DNA of 64,000 nt from Flavobacterium sp. BFFFF2 (GCA_002256385.1 NKJD01000017.1:1-64000); one strand, 5' to 3'. Positions 15,254-24,183 are shown, counted from the stretch's first letter. Numbers and translations are program-made. The notes: generated from the letters alone by a model not told the origin.

Positions 15254-16545
15254 TTAATTTTTTCTTTAAAGTCCATTGTAATCTTTGAAATGTCATTCAT
15301 AGTCTCTGAAGTGAATCCTGCGTAATATCCTTCAGTAACTTTAATAGAGGAATGTCCAAGACATTGCATAGCCTCTGCCATAGAACCTCTCGCTCTAATT
15401 ATTGTAGTTGCAAAAGAGTGCCTTGCCCATAAAGCTGAAATATCGGAATCAACTCCAACTGATGCGGCAAATTTTTTCATGTGTTGGCTAATAAATTTAT
15501 TGAAGGCATCAATTGCACTTCTTTTCTGCTCTGCGGTCATATTATCGGAAATTTTTCCAAAAATATAATCCCTTGCTGCAGTTGATTGCACTGAATACTT
15601 CTGTATTATTTCCTTTGCTTCCTCCGTTAAATTAATTGCAATAGATCGAATCTGTGTCCTTTTGCTCCTAATAGTTTTAGCACGGTTAAATCTAAGTATC
15701 CCGTTAGTAATGTTTTCGTTTCGTAAAAGGCATATATCCTTTCCATTCATGCCGTTGCACATATACGAAAAAAACCAATAATCTTTTGCAATTTCCTGCT
15801 GCTTCGTAAGCGGAGTAGCATAATATAGAATGTTTAGTTGCTCTTTGGTAATAGCTTTTTTAACTTTTGAACTTGAAGGAATAATATATTTGCCTTTTCC
15901 AAAAGGGTAAATACTCTCCGTAATTACGTGGCTTTCTAATGCAATGTTAAAAATGGCTCTTAAAGGTCGAGTATATGAACCAACAGTAGAAATTGAACCG
16001 AACTTAACATCTAAATAATATTTTTCAAATTCGTTTAAAAATTGAACATTAACAGTTCGATAATCTAGCAAGTGAGGTTCGCTAATTTTCTTGTATTCCT
16101 GAAATTTGATAAAAGCATTTTTACTGCACTCATAATTGCTAGCAGTCTTAATAGCATCTTCTTGTTTTAGTTTTTCAATATATAAGTCATATTGATAAAA
16201 GACGTCAGACTCTTTCCCTTTTTTGGAATACAATTTTTTTTCAAAAAGATCAAAATTGAATGGTACAATTTTATCAGCGACTTCTCTCGCATTTTTTTTT
16301 ACTAGCCCCAATTCATCTCTTAACCTTGAAATTGCATTTTTTGCTTTTCCATCCTTATTGGGAAAAAATACGCCGTTATATTCATTGTCTGTAAACTCAT
16401 ATTTTGTTGGGAAATATTTTTGTTTTTTTGGGTACTTCTGGTACACACAAATTTTCAACGGAAATTTTCCGTTTTCTTTAACCCTCCTTTTGTCAAGGAA
16501 TAATTTAACAGTAACATCATCATTCATAGGATATTTTATTTGCAT
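15250..16545 (-). CDS. Tyrosine recombinase / site-specific integrase
   Basis: The 431-residue protein has an N-terminal arm-binding part (KLFLDKRRVKENGKFPLKI). A SAM-like core-binding domain occupies ~120-220, and the catalytic domain ~230-420. The catalytic residues are visible: NGMNGKDICLLR (Arg I region), ALWARHSFATTIIR (His-x-x-Arg-like box) and LGHSSIKVTEGYYAGF (nucleophile Tyr). This is the Bacteroidota type with a Phage_int_SAM-like domain. Transcription runs away from the tRNA-Asn fragments, the usual arrangement at an attachment site. ATG 16545 is used; the methionine at residue 7 is an alternative. Short direct repeats just upstream may be arm sites. Confidence 0.92.
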   Translation of the reverse strand: MQIKYPMNDDVTVKLFLDKRRVKENGKFPLKICVYQKYPKKQKYFPTKYEFTDNEYNGVFFPNKDGKAKNAISRLRDELGLVKKNAREVADKIVPFNFDLFEKKLYSKKGKESDVFYQYDLYIEKLKQEDAIKTASNYECSKNAFIKFQEYKKISEPHLLDYRTVNVQFLNEFEKYYLDVKFGSISTVGSYTRPLRAIFNIALESHVITESIYPFGKGKYIIPSSSKVKKAITKEQLNILYYATPLTKQQEIAKDYWFFSYMCNGMNGKDICLLRNENITNGILRFNRAKTIRSKRTQIRSIAINLTEEAKEIIQKYSVQSTAARDYIFGKISDNMTAEQKRSAIDAFNKFISQHMKKFAASVGVDSDISALWARHSFATTIIRARGSMAEAMQCLGHSSIKVTEGYYAGFTSETMNDISKITMDFKEKIK

Positions 16546-16556
16546 CTAATTTGCAT

Positions 16557-16584
16557 ACAAATCTACAAATATTCACAAATATCC
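16557..16584. repeat. Direct repeats upstream of the integrase
   Basis: ACAAATCT, ACAAATATTC and ACAAATATCC follow each other head to tail with no gap, immediately before the integrase start. Short iterated motifs beside an integrase and its att site are often integrase arm sites or excisionase sites. This is inference from position. Confidence 0.5.
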
Positions 16585-16670
16585 ACATAATAAATTAAAC
16601 AATAAAATATTAATGATTTGATTTAAAGCATATTTACATAGTATCACAAAACGTATATTAATATATGCTT

Positions 16671-16717
16671 CTGACTGTTAATCAGAGGGTCCTTGGTTCG
16701 AGCCCAAGAGGGGGAGC
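16671..16717 (+). pseudogene. tRNA-Asn(GTT) 3' fragment 1
   Basis: It contains the anticodon arm (CTGA, loop CTGTTAA, TCAG; anticodon GTT), the variable loop, an intact T-arm (CTTGG TTCGAGC CCAAG) and the 3' acceptor strand GGGGGAGC. The 5' acceptor and D-arm are missing. The break lies at the start of the anticodon stem, where element sequence begins. This is the pattern left when an element recombines into the 3' half of a tRNA gene. Confidence 0.85.
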
Positions 16718-16721
16718 AAAA

Positions 16722-16750
16722 GCCTGACACGAGAGTGTCGGGCTTTTTTG
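16722..16750 (+). terminator. Terminator after tRNA fragment 1
   Basis: GCCTGACAC and GTGTCGGGC form a stem (one mismatch) around GAGA, followed by a T run. A copy follows fragment 2, so it belongs to the repeated unit. Confidence 0.85.
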
Positions 16751-16790
16751 TGCTTTTAAATCAGGTTTTTGCACCCAGACAACTGATTAA

Positions 16791-16850
16791 CTGACTGTTA
16801 ATCAGAGCCCCGATAGCTGTCGGGGTTGGTTCGAGCCCAAGAGGGGGAGC
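16791..16850 (+). pseudogene. tRNA-Asn 3' fragment 2 with an inserted palindrome
   Basis: The same anticodon arm is present, but the variable-loop region is replaced by the 18-bp palindrome CCCCGATAGCTGTCGGGG (16808-16825; two central positions unpaired). The T-arm TTGGTTCGAGCCCAA and acceptor strand then follow unchanged. No 5' half is present. The insertion would destroy the tRNA fold. Confidence 0.8.
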
Positions 16851-16855
16851 AAAAG

Positions 16856-16884
16856 CCTGACACGAGAGTGTCGGGCTTTTTTGT
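16856..16884 (+). terminator. Terminator after tRNA fragment 2
   Basis: This is a near-exact copy of the hairpin after fragment 1 (GCCTGACAC, GAGA, GTGTCGGGC, T run), which shows that fragment plus terminator was duplicated as one unit of ~120 bp. Confidence 0.85.
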
Positions 16885-16924
16885 GCTTTTTAATCAGATT
16901 TTTGCATCTGCCTACAAATATTAA

Positions 16925-17009
16925 CTGACTGTTAATCAGAGCCCCGATAGCAATCGGGGTTGGTTCGAGCCCATTGCTTTTGCCGATAGCTATCGGCAAG
17001 AAGGGGAGT
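16925..17009 (+). pseudogene. tRNA-Asn 3' fragment 3 with two inserted palindromes
   Basis: The anticodon arm is followed by CCCCGATAGCAATCGGGG (16942-16959) at the same place as in fragment 2. The T-arm is split after GGTTCGAGCCC by a second palindrome, TTGCCGATAGCTATCGGCAA (16980-16999). A degenerate acceptor AAGGGGAGT ends the unit. A different terminator-like hairpin (AAGTCTAGC / GCTTGACTT plus T run, 17012-17040) follows. Confidence 0.75.
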
Positions 17010-17076
17010 AAAAGTCTAGCAGAAAAGCTTGACTTTTTTTGTGTATATTTGTAATAATCTTAAAATTTTAATACAA

Positions 17077-17670
17077 ATGAAAATAGTAATTGTTATTATT
17101 TCAATTTTAGTGTTAATCGCAATAGCGCAAATTTATATATCAAGAAGCACGCAACAAACAGAACAACACACTTACAAGGTAATTAAGAAGTTTGACAAAT
17201 TTGAGATAAGAAAATATGACCCCGCCTTGTTTTCAAGTGTAAAACTCAACAAGAAAGGATATAAAGAAAGCTCAACTGAGGGTTTTGGTATATTGGCTGG
17301 CTATATTTTTGGAGATAATGAAGCCAACGAAAAAATTGCGATGACCTCACCAGTAGTTATGGAAGTAGGAGATACCTCTAAAATGATGTTTATGGTTCCA
17401 AAAAATTATAATTTAAAAAATTTACCAAACCCTAGAAATCCTAAAATAGTTTTTGAAAAACAGGAAGAAAAAATTATTGCCGCTATTCGATTTGATGGAT
17501 GGGCAGACGATGAAAAGATTGAAAAATATAAGTCTGTTTTAATGAATGAATTAGTCAAAGAAAAATTAAATTATATTAATAAATTTTCTTTTCTAGGTTA
17601 TAACCCCCCATTTGAAGTGATGAATAGACGAAATGAAATTGTAGTTGAGTTAATTAACTATCATCAGTAA
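17077..17670 (+). CDS. SOUL-family heme-binding-like protein, membrane anchored
   Basis: The product has ~197 residues from ATG 17077; a TTG start 48 bases upstream overlaps the terminator-like hairpin and is rejected. An N-terminal hydrophobic anchor (IVIVIISILVLIAIAQIYI) is followed by the SOUL/HEBP fold. Recognisable segments are YKVIKKFDKFEIRKYDPAL, FGILAGYIFGDNEANEKIAMTSPV split over residues ~75-95, MMFMVPKNYNL and a C-terminal RNEIVVELI. Family members bind heme or porphyrins in eukaryotes; in bacteria the role is unknown. TATATTTG at 17044-17051 fits a -7 element. It is the first gene right of the island. Confidence 0.88.
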   Translation: MKIVIVIISILVLIAIAQIYISRSTQQTEQHTYKVIKKFDKFEIRKYDPALFSSVKLNKKGYKESSTEGFGILAGYIFGDNEANEKIAMTSPVVMEVGDTSKMMFMVPKNYNLKNLPNPRNPKIVFEKQEEKIIAAIRFDGWADDEKIEKYKSVLMNELVKEKLNYINKFSFLGYNPPFEVMNRRNEIVVELINYHQ

Positions 17671-18131
17671 CTCAATAAAACCACTTAAATTAAAAATTGT
17701 TTACTTATTTGATTTTAAAAGTATTAAATAAGCCATCATCGCATCAAATTGCAACTTTCAGCAACAGATTTGAAATTAAAAATAGAACCGCGGCCAAAGG
17801 CCGAATTGTATGCAGCACAAGCAGAATAAAAGCCTAGTGGGCTTCAGGTATCACGAACTTTAGTTCATCTTTGCTGGTCGCAGTTAGGACACGAACTTTA
17901 GGTCGTTTTCACTGTTTTAATTTAAAACTAGACATCCTTAAACATTGATATAAAAAACCCGATGTGAAAGTGTCGGGCTTTTTTGTGCTTATTTTATACC
18001 CAAAAGGTTTTTAAATTTTGTTTTTGCAACCTTCTGTATTAGTAGCATTTTCGCATTTTTAATAAAAAAGCCCAACATAATGATGTCGAGCTTTTCTAGT
18101 TAATGTGCTATGTTTTTTTTATCAATTTCTT
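17671..18131. other. Intergenic region with hairpins, no gene
   Basis: It contains a composite three-hairpin element (17786-17866), a terminator-like hairpin with CCCGA/TCGGG and a T run near 17958-17984, and a weaker convergent hairpin near 18065-18095. No coding frame is convincing. It separates the SOUL gene from the convergent deoxynucleoside kinase gene. Confidence 0.7.
17786..17866 (+). repeat. Composite three-hairpin element, copy 1
   Basis: Hairpin 1 is CGGCC-AAA-GGCCG (17791-17803). Hairpin 2 is AAGCCTAGTGGGCTT (17830-17844). Hairpin 3 is GAAC-TTTA-GTTC (17855-17866). The order and the linking sequences (CGAA, TGTATG, AGC, AATAAAAGCC, GGTA) match the copy at 36424-36505 and, inverted, 29119-29214. 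Confidence 0.75.
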
Positions 18132-18746
18132 TTAAAACAACCCATGTATTTCGGCATCAATGCGCTGAATAATGCTGCCAAGATCTTCAGGATTGTTTAC
18201 AAAATCAATCGGGTCTACATCAATAATAAGTAATTTCCCTTTGTTGTAGGTAGTAATCCACGCTTCGTAGCGTTCATTTAAACGGCTCAAATAGTCAATG
18301 GAAATGGTGTTTTCGTAATCGCGGCCCCGTTGGTGAATTTGCGATACCAAATTGGGGATGGAACTGCGCAAATAGATGAGTAAATCGGGCGCTCCTACAA
18401 AATTCTCCATCAGTTCAAATAATGAAGAATAGTTCTCAAAATCGCGGTTGGTCATGAGCCCCATCGAATGCAAATTGGGCGCAAAAATATGGGCGTCTTC
18501 GTAGATCGTGCGGTCTTGTATGATGTTTTTGCCACTCTCGCGAATTTGCATAATTTGTCTGAATCGACTATTCAAAAAGTAAATTTGTAGGTTGAAACTC
18601 CAACGTTCCATTTGGTGGTAAAAATCGTCTAAATACGGATTGTCAACTACATCTTCAAAATGGGGTTCCCATTTGTAATGTTTTGACAAATAATTAGTTA
18701 AAGTTGTCTTTCCAGCGCCAATATTCCCTGCTATTGCAATGTGCAT
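18132..18746 (-). CDS. Deoxynucleoside kinase
   Basis: The 204-residue product has a P-loop GNIGAGKT at residues 7-14. The kinase signature DRTIYEDAHIF lies near residue 98, and QRGRDYENTI, resembling the lid region, near 140. It fits the deoxyadenosine/deoxyguanosine kinase (dNK) family, which phosphorylates deoxynucleosides for salvage into dNTP pools in the cytoplasm. The exact substrate cannot be read from sequence by eye. Its ATG directly abuts the stop codon of the upstream 274-residue gene, so the two form an operon. Confidence 0.92.
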   Translation of the reverse strand: MHIAIAGNIGAGKTTLTNYLSKHYKWEPHFEDVVDNPYLDDFYHQMERWSFNLQIYFLNSRFRQIMQIRESGKNIIQDRTIYEDAHIFAPNLHSMGLMTNRDFENYSSLFELMENFVGAPDLLIYLRSSIPNLVSQIHQRGRDYENTISIDYLSRLNERYEAWITTYNKGKLLIIDVDPIDFVNNPEDLGSIIQRIDAEIHGLF

Positions 18747-19571
18747 CTATTTAATTTTAAATTGGTATTGCCTCCATTCGGAGCGGGTAAAAATAGTTAA
18801 ATTATTATCATAAAAAAAAGCATTTTCTGTCTGATTTTCATTCCATAAAATAGGCGTTGAATTTCCGGTACTTGTCCAGAACATCATCCAAGTCTGCTCA
18901 TATTTATATAATATATTGTTGGCCGTAAGCAACATAACAGCGCTGACCTTGTTGGGTAATTGGCCCAATAATTTGGTTTCGCCAAACACATCCATCTGGA
19001 ATATTTCACCTTTGGTGGTCAGCCAATACACCGCATTGAAGTCGGAGCGCAACAAGGTAAATGCTTCGCGGATAGGAAGTCCCAATGCCCGAAATTGATT
19101 AGTTAAAGGGTCAAATAATCCCCAGCGTTGCGACAGCGAATCAAAAACCCATAATTTGTTTTGCGCCGACTGGCCAATGTAACGCACTAATAGCGGCGAG
19201 TCAGCATTTGAAAATGACATTTGTTCCATTTCATTTAATTGGTTGTCCAATTGGATGGCCGTGTTGGTCGATTCAAAAAACAATAAAATGCGCATCGGAT
19301 TAATGACATCAACCCGGCTGATGGTGCCCAAACTGTTTGTGGTGTATTGAAAAATTTTGTGAGCAGTTTGTTTAAAAAAGGTACTTCCTTTACTGTAATA
19401 CAATTGCCCCGAACCATCTGTTCCCCAATACTGATCGGCAACCAGGTCTTTTTGCTGCATGAAGGTAAAAGTAGCCGTTTGTTGGGCGGTTAAAAGCCAA
19501 GATGGCAACACAAAAGCAAACCAAAACCAAAAACAGACTGGGTTTTTCATATAAAAATTCAAGAACTTCAA
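18747..19571 (-). CDS. Secreted conserved protein of unknown function, possibly beta-propeller
   Basis: The product has 274 residues, or 267 from the second methionine (MKNPVCFWFWFAF), which gives a better signal peptide ending near LLTAQQ. The mature part has repeated short strands with patterns such as YYSKGSTFF, KLWVFDSLSQRWGLFDP, VYWLTTKGEIF and ILYKYEQTWMMFWTS. These resemble blades of a WD40/propeller-like fold without catalytic motifs. It is probably periplasmic. The stop codon abuts the start of the deoxynucleoside kinase gene. Function not known. Confidence 0.75.
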   Translation of the reverse strand: MKFLNFYMKNPVCFWFWFAFVLPSWLLTAQQTATFTFMQQKDLVADQYWGTDGSGQLYYSKGSTFFKQTAHKIFQYTTNSLGTISRVDVINPMRILLFFESTNTAIQLDNQLNEMEQMSFSNADSPLLVRYIGQSAQNKLWVFDSLSQRWGLFDPLTNQFRALGLPIREAFTLLRSDFNAVYWLTTKGEIFQMDVFGETKLLGQLPNKVSAVMLLTANNILYKYEQTWMMFWTSTGNSTPILWNENQTENAFFYDNNLTIFTRSEWRQYQFKIK

Positions 19572-19746
19572 AGATAGAAATTAGTCAACGATTGACTGAT
19601 TTTGTTTGCATTATTATCAGCACATAGTTTATCTTAATCTATTTTTAACAGAATATTAGGTTAACATCTTAGCAGATTCAATCATCTTTGTCGGCCTTAG
19701 TGTATGATGAATGCACACTTTACATTCAATTTAATAATATTCGAAC

Positions 19747-20679
19747 ATGAAAAAATGGTTCCTTTTATTGTTGCCCATTTTAGGTTGGGCACAAGCCGAT
19801 TTTCAAGGAATGGCAGTCTATGAATCAAAAACTTCGATTTCTGAATTCAAAAAGCGCTTTGAAAATAACAAAGAAATAACGCCCGAAATGCGTACCATGA
19901 TGGAAGAACGAATGAAAAAAACGTTTGAAAAAACGTTTATCCTTCATTTTGACAAATCAACTTCAACCTACAAAGAAGACGAAAAGCTCGATACGCCTGG
20001 CCAAAATGGCGGTGGCGGCTTTCGTTTTATGACTTCCATGATGGGGGTAGGGGGAACGTACTACAAAAACATCAAATCCAAAACCTACACGGTGGACCGT
20101 GAATTTATGAGTAAAGAATTCTTGATTCAAGATTCATTGCCCAAATTGCAGTGGAAATTGGAACAAGAAACCAAAGAGATAGGCGGCTATACTTGTTTGA
20201 AAGCTACAGCGGTGCGCGCAGCCAGTCAGTCTGATTTCAGGAATTTCAGAATGAGAAACCGCGACAAAGACAAAACGACCGAAGAAAAGAAAGATGCCAA
20301 AAATGCGGCGACGGACGGTAAAACAGCAGCTGACAAAAAACCAGAAGGTGAAAAGAAAACCAACTTTATGGATGAGGTTGAAATGCCTAAAAAAATTACC
20401 ATTACAGCTTGGTACTCTCCTGAAATCCCCATTAGCCAAGGGCCTGAAAGTTATTGGGGTTTGCCTGGTCTCATTTTGGAGGTAAGCGATGGAAAAACAG
20501 TGGTATTGTGTTCTAAACTGGTGTTAAATGCCAAAGATAAAGCAGTAATTAAAGCACCGACCAATGGGAAAGTGGTTTCTCAGAAGGAATATGACGACAT
20601 TGTCGTCAAAAAAATGGAAGAATGGCGCGAGATGAATCCGGGAGGCCCTGGCCGTGGCGGAAGCCACATGCGTTTTTAA
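19747..20679 (+). CDS. GLPGLI-family secreted protein
   Basis: The 310-residue product has a signal peptide (MKKWFLLLLPILGWAQ). The family motif YWGLPGLILEVSDG lies near residues 238-251. Residues ~165-215 form a charged low-complexity insert rich in Lys, Asp and Glu. GLPGLI proteins are Bacteroidota-specific exported proteins of unknown role and usually precede a TonB-dependent-type outer-membrane protein, as here (21 bases to the next ATG). The pair is likely co-transcribed. The protein may assist the partner barrel, but that is inference from gene order. Confidence 0.92.
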   Translation: MKKWFLLLLPILGWAQADFQGMAVYESKTSISEFKKRFENNKEITPEMRTMMEERMKKTFEKTFILHFDKSTSTYKEDEKLDTPGQNGGGGFRFMTSMMGVGGTYYKNIKSKTYTVDREFMSKEFLIQDSLPKLQWKLEQETKEIGGYTCLKATAVRAASQSDFRNFRMRNRDKDKTTEEKKDAKNAATDGKTAADKKPEGEKKTNFMDEVEMPKKITITAWYSPEIPISQGPESYWGLPGLILEVSDGKTVVLCSKLVLNAKDKAVIKAPTNGKVVSQKEYDDIVVKKMEEWREMNPGGPGRGGSHMRF

Positions 20680-20700
20680 TATAAATTGGTAGTGTATCGA

Positions 20701-23400
20701 ATGAGAAATTGGTTTTTGTTGGTCAGTTTAATGTTTTTGGGAACTATGTTTTCCCAAAACATCCGTGTAGAAGGAATTGTAAGTGAAACAGGCAAAGCGC
20801 CTTTGGAAATGGCCAATGTTATGGCTGTGAATCAAGAGACCAAAGCCATGGATTCGTATGCGATTACCAGTGACCGCGGCAAATATGTATTGAATTTAAA
20901 AGCCAATACAACCTACACAATTAAGGTCAGCTATTTGGGAATGCAAAACAAAACATTTACGCTGACAACTACCAACCAAAACCTGCCCTATAACATCCAA
21001 ATGGAGGCCGCAAGTACCGAATTGCAGACGGTGGAGGTGGTCAAAGAAATGCCTGTTTCCATCAGTGGCGATACCCTTATTTACAATGCCGATTCATTTA
21101 AGGTAGGTACCGAAAAAAAGCTGGAAGATGTATTAAAAAAATTGCCGGGCGTGGAAGTAAATGCCGATGGTGAAATTGAGGTAGAAGGCAAAAAAGTAAC
21201 CAAATTGATGGTTGAAGGCAAAGATTTCTTTGACGGTGACACCAAGTTGGGCGTAAAAAACATTCCTGCCGATGCGGTTGATAAAATACAAGTACTTCGC
21301 AATTACAGTGAAATTTCGGCGCTAAAAGGGGTTGAAAACAACCAAGAGAACGTAGCCATGAACATTCAGCTGAAAGATGGGAAAAAGAATTTTTGGTTTG
21401 GTGATATAACGGCCGCTGGAGGCAAAGGATTTAAAGAAGACCGATATCTGTTGAACCCTAAATTGTTTTATTACAATCCGAAATTTAGTGTAAACACCAT
21501 TGTTAATTTTAACAATATTGGCGAACTGCCATTGTCAGTTCAAGATTATTTTAAACTCACGGGTGGTTTCCGAAATTTCATGCAAAAAGGAGGCAGTAAC
21601 TTTAATGTGTCTTCCAATGATTTGGGTATTGCCATGTTGCGAAACAACCGCGCCAAAAATATAGACACTAAGTTTGGCGCAACTAATTTTTCTTATAGCC
21701 CTATGAAAACATGGACATTGAGTGGGTTTAGCATCTATTCATCGGCCTTAACTGATTTGCAAACCAACTCACAATCTACTATTGTTTCAACGGGCACCCA
21801 ATTAAATAACCAAGACAATACGCACCAAAACAGCCAGTTTTCCATTTCAAAATTGAGCTCGACATTTAAGCCCAATGCCAAATTACAATGGGATTACGAC
21901 ATTATATTTAAACGTTCGCAACAACAAGAAGATAGCAATATTTACAGGGAAACCTTGGGCAGTACAGGCTTAGTTGGCGAGAATATTAGTACTTACAAAA
22001 AGCAAAAACCGACTTCGGTAAACCAAAGCATGGGGATTTTTTACACCCCTTCAGACAAACACGTATGGGCCTTTGAAAACCAATATTTATACCAAAACGA
22101 AGATCCGTTTTACAATGCCAATTTGCAACGTAATCCGTTTCCTTCTTTGCCCGATTTTATTACTGGCCAAAGCCACAACGTGCTCAATCAAGGGCGTTTT
22201 GTGCAAACCAGCAAATGGGATGCCAAAGTGGATTACTATTATATGGTTACCCCCAAATCTAACATCAATGTCACGGTGGCCAATACCTTTTCAAACCAAC
22301 ATTTTGACAGCCATATTTTTCAGTTGCTCGATAATGGCATTACCAATGACTTGAACAATTCGGCCTTGAACAACCAGGTAACGTACCGCTTTAACGACAG
22401 TTCATTAGGACTACATTATAAATGGTTGATTGGTAAATTTACCTTTACGCCTGGTTTTACGGTGCATCATTTTGATATGAACAATACCCAAAACGGCACC
22501 GATTACGTTACCCGATTTGACCGCGTGCTGCCCGATTTTTTCGCGTTGTATCAGATCAAAAAAGCAGAAACGCTTACGTACAACTATTCATTAAGCAACA
22601 ATTTTACCGACATCAACCAGCTGGCCGAAGGGTATGTGTTGTCAAATTACAGCAGTTTGTTTAAAGGAAATAGAGCATTAATTAATGCCACTTCGCAAAC
22701 GCATTCGTTGCGGTATTTTAAGTTTAATATGTTTAACCAAGAAAACATTTCTGGTTTCATTACTTATTCAAGGCTCACCGATGCTGTTCAAAGTACCATA
22801 TTGTTTGCAGGTGCCAACCAGATTTCCTCGTCGATCAATTCGGGCTTTGCCACCGAAACCATGAATGGACGGGGCCAATATGGTCGTTCGTTTTTGCGCC
22901 ATTACAAAGGGAATTTCAGTGTAAACCTGAACAGAAGTGTGTATTTCAATACGCAAAACAATGAAGTAGTAAAAAGCATTAGCTTGAATCATACTTATAC
23001 AGCCAAATTCTCGACCCAGTTCAAAAAGATTCCCAACGTAGAGGTCGGGTATTCTTATTCGATCAACGATTTCAGCTCAAGCCGAAGCAGCAAATTTTTT
23101 ACCGACAGCCCTACAGTACGCGTAGATTATTACTTCTTTGATTGCCTGTCGTTTATTTCGGAATATGAATTTTACCATTACTACAACAGCGACAAATCGG
23201 TGAACAATGAATATGCCTTTTTAAACACCAGTTTGGGCTATCAAAAGAAAGACAGCCATTGGGAATTTAAAATCGGCATTACAAACCTGCTCGACACCCG
23301 CACTTTAAACGACAACAACTTCAACCAGTTTACCATCACCAACTCGCAATATGTGGTGCAACCGAGGTATTCGATGTTGTATGTGAAGTATAATTTGTAG
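20701..23400 (+). CDS. TonB-dependent receptor-like outer-membrane beta-barrel protein
   Basis: The product has 899 residues from ATG 20701 (a TTG 15 bases upstream is less likely). A signal peptide ends near LGTMFSQ. A carboxypeptidase-regulatory-like domain follows (residues ~20-110; VEGIVSETGKAPLEMANV). A plug-like domain has EDVLKKLPGVEVNADGEIEV and IQVLRNYSEISALKGVEN. The long remainder has alternating aromatic strands and ends in the barrel-like YSMLYVKYNL. This is the usual partner of GLPGLI genes. Its ligand is unknown. It probably transports or displays a substrate at the outer membrane. Confidence 0.9.
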   Translation: MRNWFLLVSLMFLGTMFSQNIRVEGIVSETGKAPLEMANVMAVNQETKAMDSYAITSDRGKYVLNLKANTTYTIKVSYLGMQNKTFTLTTTNQNLPYNIQMEAASTELQTVEVVKEMPVSISGDTLIYNADSFKVGTEKKLEDVLKKLPGVEVNADGEIEVEGKKVTKLMVEGKDFFDGDTKLGVKNIPADAVDKIQVLRNYSEISALKGVENNQENVAMNIQLKDGKKNFWFGDITAAGGKGFKEDRYLLNPKLFYYNPKFSVNTIVNFNNIGELPLSVQDYFKLTGGFRNFMQKGGSNFNVSSNDLGIAMLRNNRAKNIDTKFGATNFSYSPMKTWTLSGFSIYSSALTDLQTNSQSTIVSTGTQLNNQDNTHQNSQFSISKLSSTFKPNAKLQWDYDIIFKRSQQQEDSNIYRETLGSTGLVGENISTYKKQKPTSVNQSMGIFYTPSDKHVWAFENQYLYQNEDPFYNANLQRNPFPSLPDFITGQSHNVLNQGRFVQTSKWDAKVDYYYMVTPKSNINVTVANTFSNQHFDSHIFQLLDNGITNDLNNSALNNQVTYRFNDSSLGLHYKWLIGKFTFTPGFTVHHFDMNNTQNGTDYVTRFDRVLPDFFALYQIKKAETLTYNYSLSNNFTDINQLAEGYVLSNYSSLFKGNRALINATSQTHSLRYFKFNMFNQENISGFITYSRLTDAVQSTILFAGANQISSSINSGFATETMNGRGQYGRSFLRHYKGNFSVNLNRSVYFNTQNNEVVKSISLNHTYTAKFSTQFKKIPNVEVGYSYSINDFSSSRSSKFFTDSPTVRVDYYFFDCLSFISEYEFYHYYNSDKSVNNEYAFLNTSLGYQKKDSHWEFKIGITNLLDTRTLNDNNFNQFTITNSQYVVQPRYSMLYVKYNL

Positions 23401-23600
23401 GTTTTTAAGTCGAAAGTCGAAAGTCAAAAGTCGAAAGTCTTTCCCCGAAGATCATTTTTTAAAACCAGACGTTCACTTCTCGCAACACACCTCCGAAGCC
23501 CACCCCTGTTGCAAAGCTACCTGTCTTTTTGATAACTTTTGATAGCTAAAATTATAAATTGAATGGGAGGCATTCCCAATCATCACCAACAGGGTAAATC

Positions 23601-23694
23601 GTTCTTGGTTTAATATTGCTTTTCATAATAACTTCTGTTTTCTGCCTGACGTATTTCTGTTGAAACAACATTGTTCATTTTCTTTGCTGGCCCA
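23601..23694 (+). repeat. Left arm of a long imperfect inverted repeat
   Basis: The arm begins GTTCTTGGTTTAATATTGCT and ends TTTCTTTGCTGGCCCAA. The inverted partner lies at 24307-24401. A direct partial copy (TTTTCATAAGAACTTCTG) is at 23949-23966. Blocks at both ends match closely and the middle is diverged. Confidence 0.75.
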
Positions 23695-24183
23695 AGTTCA
23701 GAAGAAAGAAGAAAGAGAAAAGGAGAAAGAGAAAGAGAAAAGACAGATGTAAATCTTCGCACAACATTTTACCCTGATATAAAATGTAATTTTGTCACCC
23801 CGCACTGGTGCTCGTTTGCAACGAGTTCCTACTTTCTTTTAATAATTAAACGGAGCGTTTGAAACGCGGTTTTTTTGAGTGATTGGGTCATATCAGTTGA
23901 AATCTAAATTTGTTATAAATGAACATTTTGTTCATTTATTCAACATTACTTTTCATAAGAACTTCTGTTTTCTTTCCTCTTAAAATGAGATTTCTCCTTC
24001 GTCAAAATGACAAAATAAGGCTATGAATCATTGTCTACTGTTGTGCGAAGCCACACAAGTGCCGGCCCGCATTTATCGAAGTGCCCTATACTTTCTGCTA
24101 TTGGTTGTAAAATGGGCTATTGCCCCAAGTCATTTCTATAATTCTGATAAGTACAGGAAAGTATAGACCACTTCGTTGTCATA

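Larger units (their letters stand above)
780..16670. mobile_element. Integrative element / defence island (boundaries approximate)
   Basis: This stretch is visibly more AT-rich than its flanks. It carries an HTH gene, a type I restriction-modification operon with accessory genes, a serine recombinase, an HUH-like Rep, two excisionase-like HTH proteins and a tyrosine integrase. The integrase start codon lies ~125 bp from three tRNA-Asn 3' fragments, so the right end is probably near 16670. The left end is guessed from the terminator at 729 and a tandem 11-bp repeat at 821-842. No matching tRNA piece was found on the left, so the element could extend further, be rearranged, or be composite. No relaxase, coupling protein or conjugation genes are present. 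Confidence 0.55.
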
